From: Sva-07 sp031426215
GTDB taxonomy: Bacteria; Actinomycetota; Acidimicrobiia; Acidimicrobiales; Ilumatobacteraceae
Direction of reading: 5' to 3'
NCBI GenBank assembly: GCA_031426215.1
Contig: JANPKU010000031.1
Coordinates: forward strand, 1-51,559
Length of the DNA stretch: 51,559 bases
The notes under the pieces were generated by a model. That model did no database searches, was not told the DNA's origin, and saw nothing but the letters and a program-made list of their open reading frames with translations. A program made the translations under genes and the position numbers. Positions 32,663 through 41,388 of the stretch are shown here, one piece after another. Each line of letters starts with the position of its first letter. Position 1 is the stretch's first letter.

Positions 32663-33892
32663 TCAGGAGCGGGTGGTCTTGCGGATCTCGACGAGCTTCT
32701 CGCCGACGTTGTTCGCGTCGTCGCCCTGATCGGACAGCAGCCGGGCCCGATCCTTCTCGGCCTCCCGGGCAGCCTTGACGAGATCGACACGGGCCAGCGC
32801 CGCCTCGACGCCGTGCTCGTTGATGAACTCGGCCCACTCGACGAGCTGATCGACCATCTCGTCCTCGGGAACCACGGCCACGTTCTGGCCCTTGACGAAC
32901 AGGTGCCCCCGCTTGTTGCCCGCCGCGATACCGAGATCCGCGTCACGGGCTTCACCGGGACCGTTCACGACGCAGCCCATCACGGCGATCTGCAGCGGGA
33001 TCTCTCGATCAGCGAACGCTTCCATTGCCCGGTTCGCGACGGCGATCACGTCGACTTCGGCACGCCCGCACGACGGGCAAGCGATCAGGTCGACGTTCTT
33101 GCGCTCACGCAAACCGAGAGCCTCGAGCAGCTGGCGCCCGGCCTTCGCCTCCTCGACCGGGTCGGCGGTGAGCGAGTACCGAATGGTGTCCCCGATGCCT
33201 TCCATCAACAACGTGGCGATGCCGGCGGTTGCCTTGATTAAGCCGGGGGGAGGCGGGCCGGCCTCGGTGACACCGAGATGCAACGGATGATCGGTGACCT
33301 CCGACAGCTGTCGATACGCCGCGACCATCAATGGCACGCTCGAGGCCTTGACCGAGATCTTGATGTCGGTGAAGCCGACCTCGTCGAAGTAGGCGATCTC
33401 CTGCAGGGCGGACTCGACCATCGCTTCGGGCGTGGCGCCGCCGTACTTCTCGTAGAGCGACGGGTCGAGCGAGCCGGCGTTGACGCCGATGCGGATCGGG
33501 AGGCCACGATCGCGAGCCTCGGACGCAACGGCCTTGATGTGTTCGGGCTTGCGGATGTTGCCCGGGTTCAAGCGGAGCCCGTGCACCCCGGCCTCCATCG
33601 CGGCGAGCGCCATCTTGTACTGGTGATGGATGTCGGCGATGATCGGCACCGGCGAGCGGGGCACGATCTGGGCGAGACCCTCGGCCGCCTCGGTCTCGTT
33701 GCAGGTACACCGCACGATGTCGGCGCCGGCGGCGGCGAGGGCATAGATCTGCGCCAGGGTGCCGTCGACGTCGGCGGTCTTGGTGATCGTCATCGACTGC
33801 ACGGTGATCGGCGCGTCGCCCCCGACCTTGACGTTGCCGACGGAGATCTGGCGAGTTGGTTTGCGAGCGACGAGTGCGCTGGAGACGTCCAC
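32663..33892 (-). CDS. ispG: 4-hydroxy-3-methylbut-2-enyl diphosphate synthase (GcpE/IspG)
   Basis: A 409-residue [4Fe-4S] enzyme making HMBPP in the non-mevalonate isoprenoid pathway. The TIM-barrel half has PITVQSMTITKTADVDGTL, RCTCNETEAAEGL, IADIHHQYKMAL and LRLNPGNIRKPEHI; the C-terminal cluster-binding half has LIACPSCGRAEVD and VMGCVVNGPGEARDAD with the three Cys and the Glu that hold the cluster. Start is GTG 33892, ten bases after the rseP stop. It is the last gene of the dxr-rseP-ispG run; transcription runs into the palindromic array. Confidence 0.96.
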   Translation of the reverse strand: MDVSSALVARKPTRQISVGNVKVGGDAPITVQSMTITKTADVDGTLAQIYALAAAGADIVRCTCNETEAAEGLAQIVPRSPVPIIADIHHQYKMALAAMEAGVHGLRLNPGNIRKPEHIKAVASEARDRGLPIRIGVNAGSLDPSLYEKYGGATPEAMVESALQEIAYFDEVGFTDIKISVKASSVPLMVAAYRQLSEVTDHPLHLGVTEAGPPPPGLIKATAGIATLLMEGIGDTIRYSLTADPVEEAKAGRQLLEALGLRERKNVDLIACPSCGRAEVDVIAVANRAMEAFADREIPLQIAVMGCVVNGPGEARDADLGIAAGNKRGHLFVKGQNVAVVPEDEMVDQLVEWAEFINEHGVEAALARVDLVKAAREAEKDRARLLSDQGDDANNVGEKLVEIRKTTRS

Positions 33893-33902
33893 GAGAAGAG
33901 TG

Positions 33903-35246
33903 CTAGCCGATCGGTTGGGTGATGTCGAGGTACAAGCCGGTGAACATCAACATCGCCAACACGACGATGACGCCCATCGCAAACGGCATCAGCCGCTCGA
34001 CATCGGCGAAGTAGCGGCCGGTCATCCGGCGCCGCTTCTCCTGGATGCGTTCGTAGGCGGCGATCGCCGCGTGGCCGCCGTCGAGTGGCAGCAGCGGCAT
34101 CATGTTGAACACACCGACGAACACGTTGAGGATCGCCAGCATGTAGAGGACCCCGGCCAGTCCACCGGCTTCACCGACGTCGTCGGACACGGTGGTGATG
34201 CCGTAGATCGTGGTCGGTCGCCCGGTCGGGTCGGCGTTCTCGGTGTCGGTGAGCTGCTCGACCAGGTTCACCGGGTTCAGCACCTTGACGATGCCCTTCG
34301 TCGACTCCCACGACACCGGGAAGATGTCGGTGACGGCGTTGGTGGCCGAACCGACGATGCCGTGCTGCTCGTACAGCGGGGGGCTGAACGAGCGGACACC
34401 GAGCAGTGCGGTTCCGAACAGCGGATCATCCTCGGGCACCGCGGTGTTTGCGCCGAGACCGACGGGAATCGTGAGGGTGTCGCCACCGCGGATCACCACG
34501 AGGTCGATGACATCGCCCGGTTCGAAGGTACGCACGGTTTCGCCCAACTCGACCGAGGTGGTCACGGGGGTGCCGCCGACGGAGACGATCTCGTCGTTGT
34601 CGCGGATGCCGCCAGCCCATGCGGGCAACTCCTGAGCGGCGGCCCCGACGATCACACGGGGTTCGTCCTGGGCGGTGATCTCACCTTGGGTCGAGTACAC
34701 GCCGAACAGCAGCACGATGGCGATCAGGATGTGCATGATCGAGCCGGCCGAGATGACGAGCAGACGCTTCGGGAAACTCTGCTGGCGGTAGCTGCGTGCT
34801 TCGTCGCCAGCTTCGACGTCGTCCATCCGGTTCATGCCGATGATGCGAACGAACGCACCGAGCGGCAACGCCCGCACGCCGTACTCGGTCTCGCCACGCC
34901 GGAAGCTCCACAGACGCGGCCCGAAGAACAAGAAGAACTGGGTGACCTTCATGCCGGTCCACTTGGCGGTGAGGTAGTGGCCGAGTTCGTGGAGGAAGAT
35001 CGAGATCACGAGACCGACGACGAACACGAACATCCAGATGTTGACGAACGCAAGCCACACGAACAGCGCAACGATCCCCGCCATCGACAGCAGACCCTTC
35101 CAGCCGCCGGCGAGTTCGTCCTCTCCACGTTCGACCACCGCGCCACCGGCCATGATCTCGCTCTTCATGCGGTCAGAACGAGTCAGGTTGGGCGGCGGGA
35201 GCTGCGCACCGTCTCGTTCGTCGTGTGGGGTGAGTTGGTCGGTCAT
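33903..35246 (-). CDS. rseP: Site-2 protease / RIP zinc metalloprotease
   Basis: A 447-residue intramembrane protease of the RseP/Rip1 type, which cleaves anti-sigma factors and other membrane proteins. HELGHYLTAKW (first membrane helix, His/His/Glu zinc site) and MMPLLPLDGGHAA (third ligand Asp) are intact, with FFLFFGPRLWSFRRGETEYGV after the first helix as in Rip1. A PDZ domain (about residues 185-275) includes AWAGGIRDNDEIVSVGG. The N-terminal 45 residues are hydrophilic. ATG 35246 overlaps the dxr stop by four bases (ATGA), which decides the start. It is flanked by isoprenoid genes, a common actinobacterial arrangement. Confidence 0.93.
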   Translation of the reverse strand: MTDQLTPHDERDGAQLPPPNLTRSDRMKSEIMAGGAVVERGEDELAGGWKGLLSMAGIVALFVWLAFVNIWMFVFVVGLVISIFLHELGHYLTAKWTGMKVTQFFLFFGPRLWSFRRGETEYGVRALPLGAFVRIIGMNRMDDVEAGDEARSYRQQSFPKRLLVISAGSIMHILIAIVLLFGVYSTQGEITAQDEPRVIVGAAAQELPAWAGGIRDNDEIVSVGGTPVTTSVELGETVRTFEPGDVIDLVVIRGGDTLTIPVGLGANTAVPEDDPLFGTALLGVRSFSPPLYEQHGIVGSATNAVTDIFPVSWESTKGIVKVLNPVNLVEQLTDTENADPTGRPTTIYGITTVSDDVGEAGGLAGVLYMLAILNVFVGVFNMMPLLPLDGGHAAIAAYERIQEKRRRMTGRYFADVERLMPFAMGVIVVLAMLMFTGLYLDITQPIG

Positions 35247-36406
35247 GTCGATCGTTTCGAGAGGAGGTGACGAGCGATCCGCCGGGCCTGGGCATCGGCA
35301 TCGATCACGTCGTCGACAGTGTGGGGGGTTGCACCATCATGCATCGCAAGTACACCAACACAGACGTCAGGGATCTCATTCCATCGCAAGTTCCCTGACA
35401 AGAATGCGTCAACTGCCACCTCGTTGGCGGCGCTGAGCCAGGCGGGGGCCGTACCGCCGAGCCGACCGGCGTCGTACGCGAGGTCGAGGCAGAGGAAGGT
35501 CGCCCGGTCCGGCGCCTCGAAATCGAGCCGCGACAATCTCGTCCAGTCGATGCGGCCGAACGGGCTGCCGATCCGGTCCGGATAACCGAGGGCGTACCCG
35601 ATCGGCAAGCGCATGTCGGGCAAGCTGAGCTGCGCGATCGTGGAGCCGTCGGTGAACTCGACCATCGAGTGCACGATCGACTGCGGGTGCACGACCACGT
35701 CGATGTCGTCGTAGGGCGTGCCGTACAGCTCGTGGGCTTCGATCACTTCGAGGCCCTTGTTCATCAGCGTGCTCGAATCGACCGTGATCTTCGGCCCCAT
35801 GCTCCACGTCGGGTGGGCAAGGGCGGCCTCGACGGTGATCTCGGCCAGCTCATGGCCTGTTCGGCCCCGGAACGGTCCGCCGCTCGCCGTGAGGAGCAGG
35901 CGGGCAACCTCACGGTCGCCAGCCACCGACGACCGCAGACACTGGTGCAACGCACAATGTTCGCTGTCGACCGGCACCAATTCGGCACCTGGCACCGACC
36001 GCAGCGGCTGCACCACCGGGCCGGCGGCGATCAGGCTCTCCTTGTTGGCCAGTGCGAGCCGTTTGCCGGCACGCAGCGTCTCGATCGTCACCGACAGCCC
36101 GGCGAATCCGACCACACCGTTCACCACGACGTCGGCCGGCTCGACCACATCGACGAGCGTCGCGACGACCTCGACGCCGGGCAGCGCCTCGGCCACCTCT
36201 CGGCGAGCCGCCTCGTCGGCAACTGCCACCAACCGCGGTGAGCATCGCCGCGCCTGCTCGATCACGCCGGCAGCAGAACTCCCGACCGCCAACGCCACGA
36301 CCTCGTACGAACCGGGGACCCGGCGGTTCTCGGCCTCGATGACGTCGAGCGTCTGGGTGCCGATCGAGCCGGTCGACCCGGCGATCGCCACGCGGGTCGG
36401 CGACAT
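35243..36406 (-). CDS. dxr: 1-deoxy-D-xylulose 5-phosphate reductoisomerase
   Basis: A 387-residue NADPH-dependent enzyme of the non-mevalonate pathway. Visible are AIAGSTGSIGTQTLDVI (NADPH loop), ALANKESLIAAG, VPVDSEHCALHQCL (metal Asp/Glu), LTASGGPFRGRT, SSTLMNKGLEVIEAHELY and VHPQSIVHSMVEFTDGS (catalytic loop). Length is normal. It follows cdsA by seven bases and overlaps rseP by four, so cdsA-dxr-rseP-ispG is read as one operon. Confidence 0.96.
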   Translation of the reverse strand: MSPTRVAIAGSTGSIGTQTLDVIEAENRRVPGSYEVVALAVGSSAAGVIEQARRCSPRLVAVADEAARREVAEALPGVEVVATLVDVVEPADVVVNGVVGFAGLSVTIETLRAGKRLALANKESLIAAGPVVQPLRSVPGAELVPVDSEHCALHQCLRSSVAGDREVARLLLTASGGPFRGRTGHELAEITVEAALAHPTWSMGPKITVDSSTLMNKGLEVIEAHELYGTPYDDIDVVVHPQSIVHSMVEFTDGSTIAQLSLPDMRLPIGYALGYPDRIGSPFGRIDWTRLSRLDFEAPDRATFLCLDLAYDAGRLGGTAPAWLSAANEVAVDAFLSGNLRWNEIPDVCVGVLAMHDGATPHTVDDVIDADAQARRIARHLLSKRST

Positions 36407-36413
36407 CAGATCC

Positions 36414-37844
36414 TCAGAGCGCAGTCCAGGGTTCGACGACGAGCATCAAGTAGTACACCGCCGGCAGCACGAACAAGAACGCGTCGAAGCGATCGAGCAC
36501 GCCACCGTGGCCCCGGATGATCGCACCGAAGTCCTTCACGTCGAGATTGCGCTTGAACATGCTCTCGGTGAGGTCACCGAGCGGCGCCAATGCGGAGATC
36601 ACGATGCCGAGCATCAGCAGGTGACTGGTGCTCGACCACGTGGTGCTGAGGTCCTGCATGCCGATGAGCAACATCACGAGCAGCGTGAGGATCGTGCCGC
36701 CGAGCAGTCCTTCGAGCGATTTGTTCGGGCTGATCCACGGGCGCAGCGGCGTGCGGCCGAACGCAGTGCCGACGACGTACGCGCCGACGTCGTTCGCCAC
36801 GACACCGATGGCGACCAGCACGAGCGTGTCGGTGCCCCACGCGGTGCCCTCGCCGAAGTTCGAATAGGCCAGGATCAGCGCAGCGAACGAGCCCAACACG
36901 CCGATCCAGACGACACCGAGCATCGTGATCGCCATGTTCGGCATCGGCCCGGCTTCGACCGAGTCGGCGGCGATGAAGCTGATCGCTCCAGCAAAGAATG
37001 CGAACGCCAGCACCATCGGGATGGCATCGACGCCCACCCAGTAGGCGGCGAGCGGTGCGGCCACACACGCCACGACGCCGACGGCGATAACGGGGCGGTA
37101 GCCCTTGTCAGCAACCCGCCCGAAGTACTCCACCGCTGCCAACCCGAGCGCTGCGGTGACGAATGCCATCGCACCGGCCGGCCGCCACATGGTGAGCGCG
37201 AGGAACACGGCGGCCAGTGCGAGGCCCGACGCAACCGCGATCGGCAGATTTCGGCTGTCGGCGGCAGGGGCTCCGCCGCCGGCGCTCGGTGGACGCTGCG
37301 GCGCATTGCCGCGCCGCTTGGGGTCGGGGCGCCGTGGCATGCCCGACGGATCGGTGCCGATGGTGATGCGGGCGGGTTCGCGACGAGCGGGCTCGGCGGC
37401 GTCGGTGACCGGCACCGCGCCCGACGGCCGTCTGACATCGGCCACGCCGACCTCGTCGACGGTGGGGTCGTCGTGCCAGCTGAGTTCACCGGTCGGATCC
37501 TTCGGAGCCTGGGCCGCATCGTCGGCATCCGACGGCGAAGCGCCGGAGAACGACGACCACACATCGACGTCGTCGGTGGGATCGGGCGACGTCTCTGCTG
37601 CAGCGATGCGGGGAATCTCACCGGTCGGCGGGTCGGTCCAGTGCGGCAGCGCGCCCGAGTCGTCGGCGCCGAAGCTGATCGACTCGCGCCTGACCTCGTC
37701 GTCGAACGACGTCACCGGTTGCTCGGTCGTCGCTCCGAAGAGCGGTCCCCCGAATTCCTCGTCGTCGAACGAATCCATCTCGCTCTCGAACGGTCCTGGC
37801 TTTCGACGTGATGCAGCCTTGTCGTCGTCGTTCCACTCACTCAT
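36414..37844 (-). CDS. cdsA: Phosphatidate cytidylyltransferase with long acidic N-terminal extension
   Basis: A 476-residue CDP-diacylglycerol synthase. The membrane part (about residues 200-476) has eight or more hydrophobic helices and the C-terminal signature SMFKRNLDVKDFGAIIRG followed by HGGVLDRFD, including the Ser, Lys-Arg, Lys-Asp and Asp-Arg-Phe-Asp positions. Ahead of it are about 190 hydrophilic residues, acidic at first (FESEMDSFDDEEFGGP) and later basic/Pro-rich (PRRPDPKRRGNAPQRP), absent from the E. coli enzyme. ATG 37844 has an excellent Shine-Dalgarno (GGGGGAAGGA). It follows frr by 28 bases, and dxr follows by seven. Confidence 0.93.
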   Translation of the reverse strand: MSEWNDDDKAASRRKPGPFESEMDSFDDEEFGGPLFGATTEQPVTSFDDEVRRESISFGADDSGALPHWTDPPTGEIPRIAAAETSPDPTDDVDVWSSFSGASPSDADDAAQAPKDPTGELSWHDDPTVDEVGVADVRRPSGAVPVTDAAEPARREPARITIGTDPSGMPRRPDPKRRGNAPQRPPSAGGGAPAADSRNLPIAVASGLALAAVFLALTMWRPAGAMAFVTAALGLAAVEYFGRVADKGYRPVIAVGVVACVAAPLAAYWVGVDAIPMVLAFAFFAGAISFIAADSVEAGPMPNMAITMLGVVWIGVLGSFAALILAYSNFGEGTAWGTDTLVLVAIGVVANDVGAYVVGTAFGRTPLRPWISPNKSLEGLLGGTILTLLVMLLIGMQDLSTTWSSTSHLLMLGIVISALAPLGDLTESMFKRNLDVKDFGAIIRGHGGVLDRFDAFLFVLPAVYYLMLVVEPWTAL

Positions 37845-37872
37845 GACGGTGTCCTTCCCCCGGGAGAACTGC

Positions 37873-38430
37873 TCATACTTCGAGCAGTTCTTGCTCTTTG
37901 CGGCCCACCGCAGCGTCGATGTTCTCGACGTGGTCGTGGGTGACCTTCTCGAGATCCTTCTCGGCCCGCTCGAGTTCGTCGGCGGAGATCTCACCGTCTT
38001 TCTCGGCGGACTCCATCGCCTTTCGGGCATCTCGACGTGCAGCGCGAACCGCGATGCGGCCGTCTTCCGCCATGTGCTTGACCACCTTGACGTACTCGCG
38101 TCGACGATCTTCGGTGAGCAAGGGCAACGAGAGTCGGATCGAGATGCCGTCGTTGTTCGGCGACACACCGAGGTCGCTGTCGCGGATCGCTTTCTCGATC
38201 GGCTCCAGTGTGTTGCGATCGTGCGGCTTGATCAGCAACTGGCGAGCTTCTGGCACGGAGATCGAGGCCAACTGTTGGAGCGGTACCTGGGCGCCGTAGT
38301 ACTCGATGGTGATCCGCTCGACCAGCGACGGCGTCGCCCGGCCGGTACGCACCGTGGAGAATTGTGACTGGGTGTGTTCCACCGCCTTGCCCATCTTCTC
38401 CATTGCTTCCAACATGGTCTCATCGATCAC
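37873..38430 (-). CDS. frr: Ribosome recycling factor
   Basis: 185 residues, the standard length. RRF splits the post-termination ribosome with EF-G. Signature stretches are VRTGRATPSLVERITIEYYGAQVPLQQLA (seen around residues 27-55), EKAIRDSDLGVSPNNDG and LTEDRRREYVKVVKHMAEDGRIAVRAARRDA in the hinge and third helix. The start is GTG 38430, five codons before an in-frame ATG that could also serve; GTG gives the family N-terminus. It lies 83 bases after pyrH and 28 before cdsA. Confidence 0.96.
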   Translation of the reverse strand: MIDETMLEAMEKMGKAVEHTQSQFSTVRTGRATPSLVERITIEYYGAQVPLQQLASISVPEARQLLIKPHDRNTLEPIEKAIRDSDLGVSPNNDGISIRLSLPLLTEDRRREYVKVVKHMAEDGRIAVRAARRDARKAMESAEKDGEISADELERAEKDLEKVTHDHVENIDAAVGRKEQELLEV

Positions 38431-38513
38431 GGCGCCAGCGTACCCAGAGCGACCCCGCTGAGCAGACCATCGGGGCGCACGAACCCTCTGTCGTCCAACG
38501 GCACCAGCGCTGG

Positions 38514-39272
38514 TCAGACCTCGTGGACGAGGGTTCCTTCGTGGCCGCCCTGCACGATGCTGCGCAACGAACCGGGCTTCGACATGTCGAACACGACGAT
38601 CGGAATGCCGTTGTCACGACAGAACGCAATGGCGGTGGCATCCATCACCTTGAGGTTCTTGGTCATCACCTCGAGGTAGCCGACCTCGTCGTACTTGGTG
38701 GCGGTGGCGTCGTGGCGGGGATCAGCCGAGTACACCCCGTCGACACCGGAGTGCGTTCCCTTGATCACCACATCGGCTTCGATCTCGGCCGCTCGCAGGG
38801 CTGCTGCGGTGTCGGTGGTGAAGAACGGGTTGCCGGTGCCGGCGGCGAAGATGACGACGCGGCCCTTCTCGAGGTGGCGAACGGCTCTACGACGGATGTA
38901 GGCCTCGGCGATGCGGGGCATCTCGATCGCCGACTGCACTCGGGTGTCTTGGCCCAGTCGTTCGAGGGCATCCTGGAGCGCCAGGGCGTTCATCACGGTG
39001 GCGAGCATCCCGATGTGATCGGACTGCGTGGGGTCCATTCCGGTCAGCGAACCGGTGCGGCCTCGCCAGAAGTTGCCGCCTCCGACCACCACGGCGACAT
39101 CGACGCCGAGGTTCTGACGCAGGTCGACGATGTCGCGTGCGGTCGCTTCGAGTGTCGCTCCGTCGAGACCCGTGCCGGATTCTCCCGCCAGCGCCTCACC
39201 CGACGGCTTGAACACGATCCGCTTCCAGCTCGGGCGGGGACCGCCGCGGGGATGGATCGGCTCGTCAGTCAT
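38514..39272 (-). CDS. pyrH: Uridylate kinase
   Basis: A 252-residue UMP kinase of the amino-acid-kinase fold, supplying UDP for pyrimidine nucleotides. Visible are VFKPSGEALAG, VVVGGGNFWRGRTG, DHIGMLATVMNALALQDALE, VIFAAGTGNPFFTTDTAAALRA (in part) and IKGTHSGVDGVYSADP. The first motif has Pro where most family members have Leu (KLSGEAL). ATG 39272 is chosen by family length; the upstream ATG adds ten residues. A TACTGT nine bases before the ATG and a terminator-like hairpin after tsf suggest that it begins a transcript of its own. Confidence 0.95.
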   Translation of the reverse strand: MTDEPIHPRGGPRPSWKRIVFKPSGEALAGESGTGLDGATLEATARDIVDLRQNLGVDVAVVVGGGNFWRGRTGSLTGMDPTQSDHIGMLATVMNALALQDALERLGQDTRVQSAIEMPRIAEAYIRRRAVRHLEKGRVVIFAAGTGNPFFTTDTAAALRAAEIEADVVIKGTHSGVDGVYSADPRHDATATKYDEVGYLEVMTKNLKVMDATAIAFCRDNGIPIVVFDMSKPGSLRSIVQGGHEGTLVHEV

Positions 39273-39281
39273 CGAGACCCG

Positions 39282-39287
39282 ACAGTA
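39282..39287 (-). promoter_or_regulatory. pyrH -10 element
   Basis: TACTGT on the minus strand ends nine bases before ATG 39272, giving a leader of only a few bases. No convincing -35 is seen. It lies just downstream of the hairpin that ends the rpsB-tsf transcript. Confidence 0.35.
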
Positions 39288-39323
39288 CCGCGATGTCACC
39301 ACCCCACCGAAAATCCCGCCATA

Positions 39324-39374
39324 CGAAATTGCCCCGGATCGTGACGCTCACCGTCACAATTCCGGGCAATTTCG
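39324..39374. terminator. Long hairpin between tsf and pyrH
   Basis: CGAAATTGCCCCGGA at the left pairs with TCCGGGCAATTTCG at the right with one bulge, and an inner GTGAC/GTCAC stem closes the loop. It starts 20 bases after the tsf stop (reading the minus strand). It would end the rpsB-tsf message and separate it from pyrH. Only a short run of U-like bases follows. Confidence 0.6.
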
Positions 39375-39393
39375 GATGGGACGAGGGGTGGGG

Positions 39394-40182
39394 TCAGCCG
39401 ATTTCGACTTGGACGAAGCTGACGATGCTGGCGGCGCCGATGAACTGGCTCACCGACTGCTTGTCGTCCTTCGCGTACGGCTGATCGAGCAGCGCGACGT
39501 CCTTGAAGAAGCCGTTGATGCGCCCTTCGACGATCTTGGGCAGCGCCGCTTCGGGCTTGCCTTCGTTGCGGCTGATCGTCTCGAGCGTGGCCCGTTCTGC
39601 GGCGATGACATCCTCGGGGACGTCGTCACGGCTCAGGTACGCGGGACGGGCGAACGCGATGTGCACGGCCACGTCGTGGGCGAGTTCAGGCGTACCGCCG
39701 GCGATCTCGACGAGAACGCCGTTGACCCCACGGCCACCCTGGATGTGCTGGTAGCTGCCGATGACGTTGCCGTCGGCAGCCTCGATGCGCTTGACCTCGC
39801 CAAGGCCGATGTTCTCCTTCAGCGTCACCTTGAGTTCTTCGAGCTCGGTGGCGCGCTCGCTGACGGCGTCGACACCCTTGGCGACGACGAGCGCAACGAG
39901 TGCGTCGGCTTCGGCCTTGAACTGCTCGGAACCGGCGACGAAGTCGGTCTCGCTCTTGAGTTCGACGATCGCGCCGACGTTGCCCTCGATCAGGAGGCTG
40001 ACGACACCCTGTGATGCGTCACGATCCTCGCGCTTCGCGCTGGCCGCAAGACCCTTCTCGCGCAGCCAGGTCTTGGCTGCTTCGAGGTCGCCGTCGTTCT
40101 CCTCCAACGCCTTCTTGCAGTCCATCATCCCGGCGCCCGACGACTCGCGCAGGGCTTTGACGTCTTGTGCGGTGAATGCCAT
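39394..40182 (-). CDS. tsf: Translation elongation factor Ts
   Basis: A 262-residue nucleotide-exchange factor for EF-Tu. The N-terminal UBA-like module has VKALRESSGAGMMDCKKALEENDGDLEAA (around residues 8-36), and the core has NVGAIVELKSETDFVAGSEQF, the TDFVA stretch that contacts EF-Tu. The C-terminal part is shorter than in E. coli, as is usual in actinobacteria. ATG 40182 is four bases after the rpsB stop with an AAGGG ribosome-binding site inside the rpsB end. A longer in-frame reading through the rpsB tail is a frame artefact. Confidence 0.96.
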   Translation of the reverse strand: MAFTAQDVKALRESSGAGMMDCKKALEENDGDLEAAKTWLREKGLAASAKREDRDASQGVVSLLIEGNVGAIVELKSETDFVAGSEQFKAEADALVALVVAKGVDAVSERATELEELKVTLKENIGLGEVKRIEAADGNVIGSYQHIQGGRGVNGVLVEIAGGTPELAHDVAVHIAFARPAYLSRDDVPEDVIAAERATLETISRNEGKPEAALPKIVEGRINGFFKDVALLDQPYAKDDKQSVSQFIGAASIVSFVQVEIG

Positions 40183-40186
40183 CGCG

Positions 40187-41257
40187 TCAGCCCTTCTCGT
40201 CGGTGTCGGCATCGGTGGCGGCGGCGTCGGCGGCGTCGGCAACAACCGGGGCCTCAGCCTCGACTTCTGCGGCGGGCTCGACTTCGGAAACGGCGGGCTC
40301 GACTTCGGCAACGGCGGGCTCGACTTCTGCGGCGGGCTCGACTTCAGCAGCGGCGGGTTCGGCTTCTGCGGCGGGCTCGACTTCGGCATCTGCTGCGGCG
40401 ACGGGGGCGACTGCGGCCTCGACCGGAGCGTCCTTCGCGGCAGCGAGGCGGGCGTCGCGGTCGGCCTGGGCCTGGGCGGCGGCGTCGCGAGCGGCCGACT
40501 GGGCGGCAGCGAACTCGGCTTCTTCCTCCGGGCTGCGTTCGGCGACGGGCGCCGGCGCCGGGTTGCGCTTGTTGGCGATGAACCGACCCTCTTCGACGGC
40601 GTCGGCGATCACGCGGGCGAACAGGCTGTTCGAGCGGATGGCGTCGTCGTTGCCCGGGATCGGGTACTGGACCACTTCGGGATCGACGTTGGTGTCGACC
40701 ACGGCCACCACGGGGATGCCGAGCTTGTTCGCTTCGGTCACCGCGATGTGCTCCTTCTTGGTGTCGAGCACGAAGATCGCGTCGGGCGCCTTCTTCATGC
40801 CGCGGAGGCCACCGAGGTTGCGCTGCAACTTGGTGAGCTCACGGTCGAGCAGGAGGGCTTCTTTCTTGATCATGGCGTCGAACTCGCCGGACGCCTGCAT
40901 GCGCTCGTACTCGAGCATCTTGTTGACGCGCTTGCCGATCGTTTCGAAGTTGGTGAGCATGCCGCCGAGCCAACGCTCGTTCACGTACGGCATGCCGCAC
41001 TTGTCGGCGTAGCTCTTGACGGGGTCCTGCGCCTGCTTCTTGGTGCCGACGAAGAGGATCGTGCCGCCACCGGCGACGAGGTCACGGACGTAGCCGTACG
41101 CGGTTTCCACCCGACCGAGCGTCTGCTCGAGGTCGATGATGTAGATGCCGTTGCGCTCACCGAAGATGAATCGCTTCATCTTCGGGTTCCAACGACGGGT
41201 CTGGTGCCCGAAGTGGGCTCCTGCTTCGATCATTTGCCGCATGGTGATGACAGCCAT
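40187..41257 (-). CDS. rpsB: 30S ribosomal protein S2 with long acidic C-terminal extension
   Basis: 356 residues. The S2 core (1-230) has MRQMIEAGAHFGHQTRRWNPKM, FIFGERNGIYIIDLEQT, ERWLGGMLTNFETI and PDAIFVLDTKKEHIAVTEA. After about residue 245 comes a tail of some 110 residues made almost only of Ala, Glu, Val, Pro and Asp, with repeated EVEPA units that look like recent expansion of the underlying DNA (40200-40400). Extended S2 tails are known in some actinobacteria; this one is long and very acidic. ATG 41257 has an AAGGAG site. tsf follows after four bases. Confidence 0.95.
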   Translation of the reverse strand: MAVITMRQMIEAGAHFGHQTRRWNPKMKRFIFGERNGIYIIDLEQTLGRVETAYGYVRDLVAGGGTILFVGTKKQAQDPVKSYADKCGMPYVNERWLGGMLTNFETIGKRVNKMLEYERMQASGEFDAMIKKEALLLDRELTKLQRNLGGLRGMKKAPDAIFVLDTKKEHIAVTEANKLGIPVVAVVDTNVDPEVVQYPIPGNDDAIRSNSLFARVIADAVEEGRFIANKRNPAPAPVAERSPEEEAEFAAAQSAARDAAAQAQADRDARLAAAKDAPVEAAVAPVAAADAEVEPAAEAEPAAAEVEPAAEVEPAVAEVEPAVSEVEPAAEVEAEAPVVADAADAAATDADTDEKG

Positions 41258-41388
41258 GATGATTTCTCCTTGTTGCGGTTGATCCCGCCGGTCGGCGCTC
41301 TCGTCGAGAACGACCGCATGTGGACCGATGGGACAGTGTGACGTCGCTGCGAACAGCGGCCGATCCAGGTGAATCAGCCCATGGGATG

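Noticed and set aside
33759..35270. A 503-residue His/Asp-rich open frame on the plus strand
   Set aside because: It lies antisense to rseP and part of ispG, both of which have full catalytic motifs.
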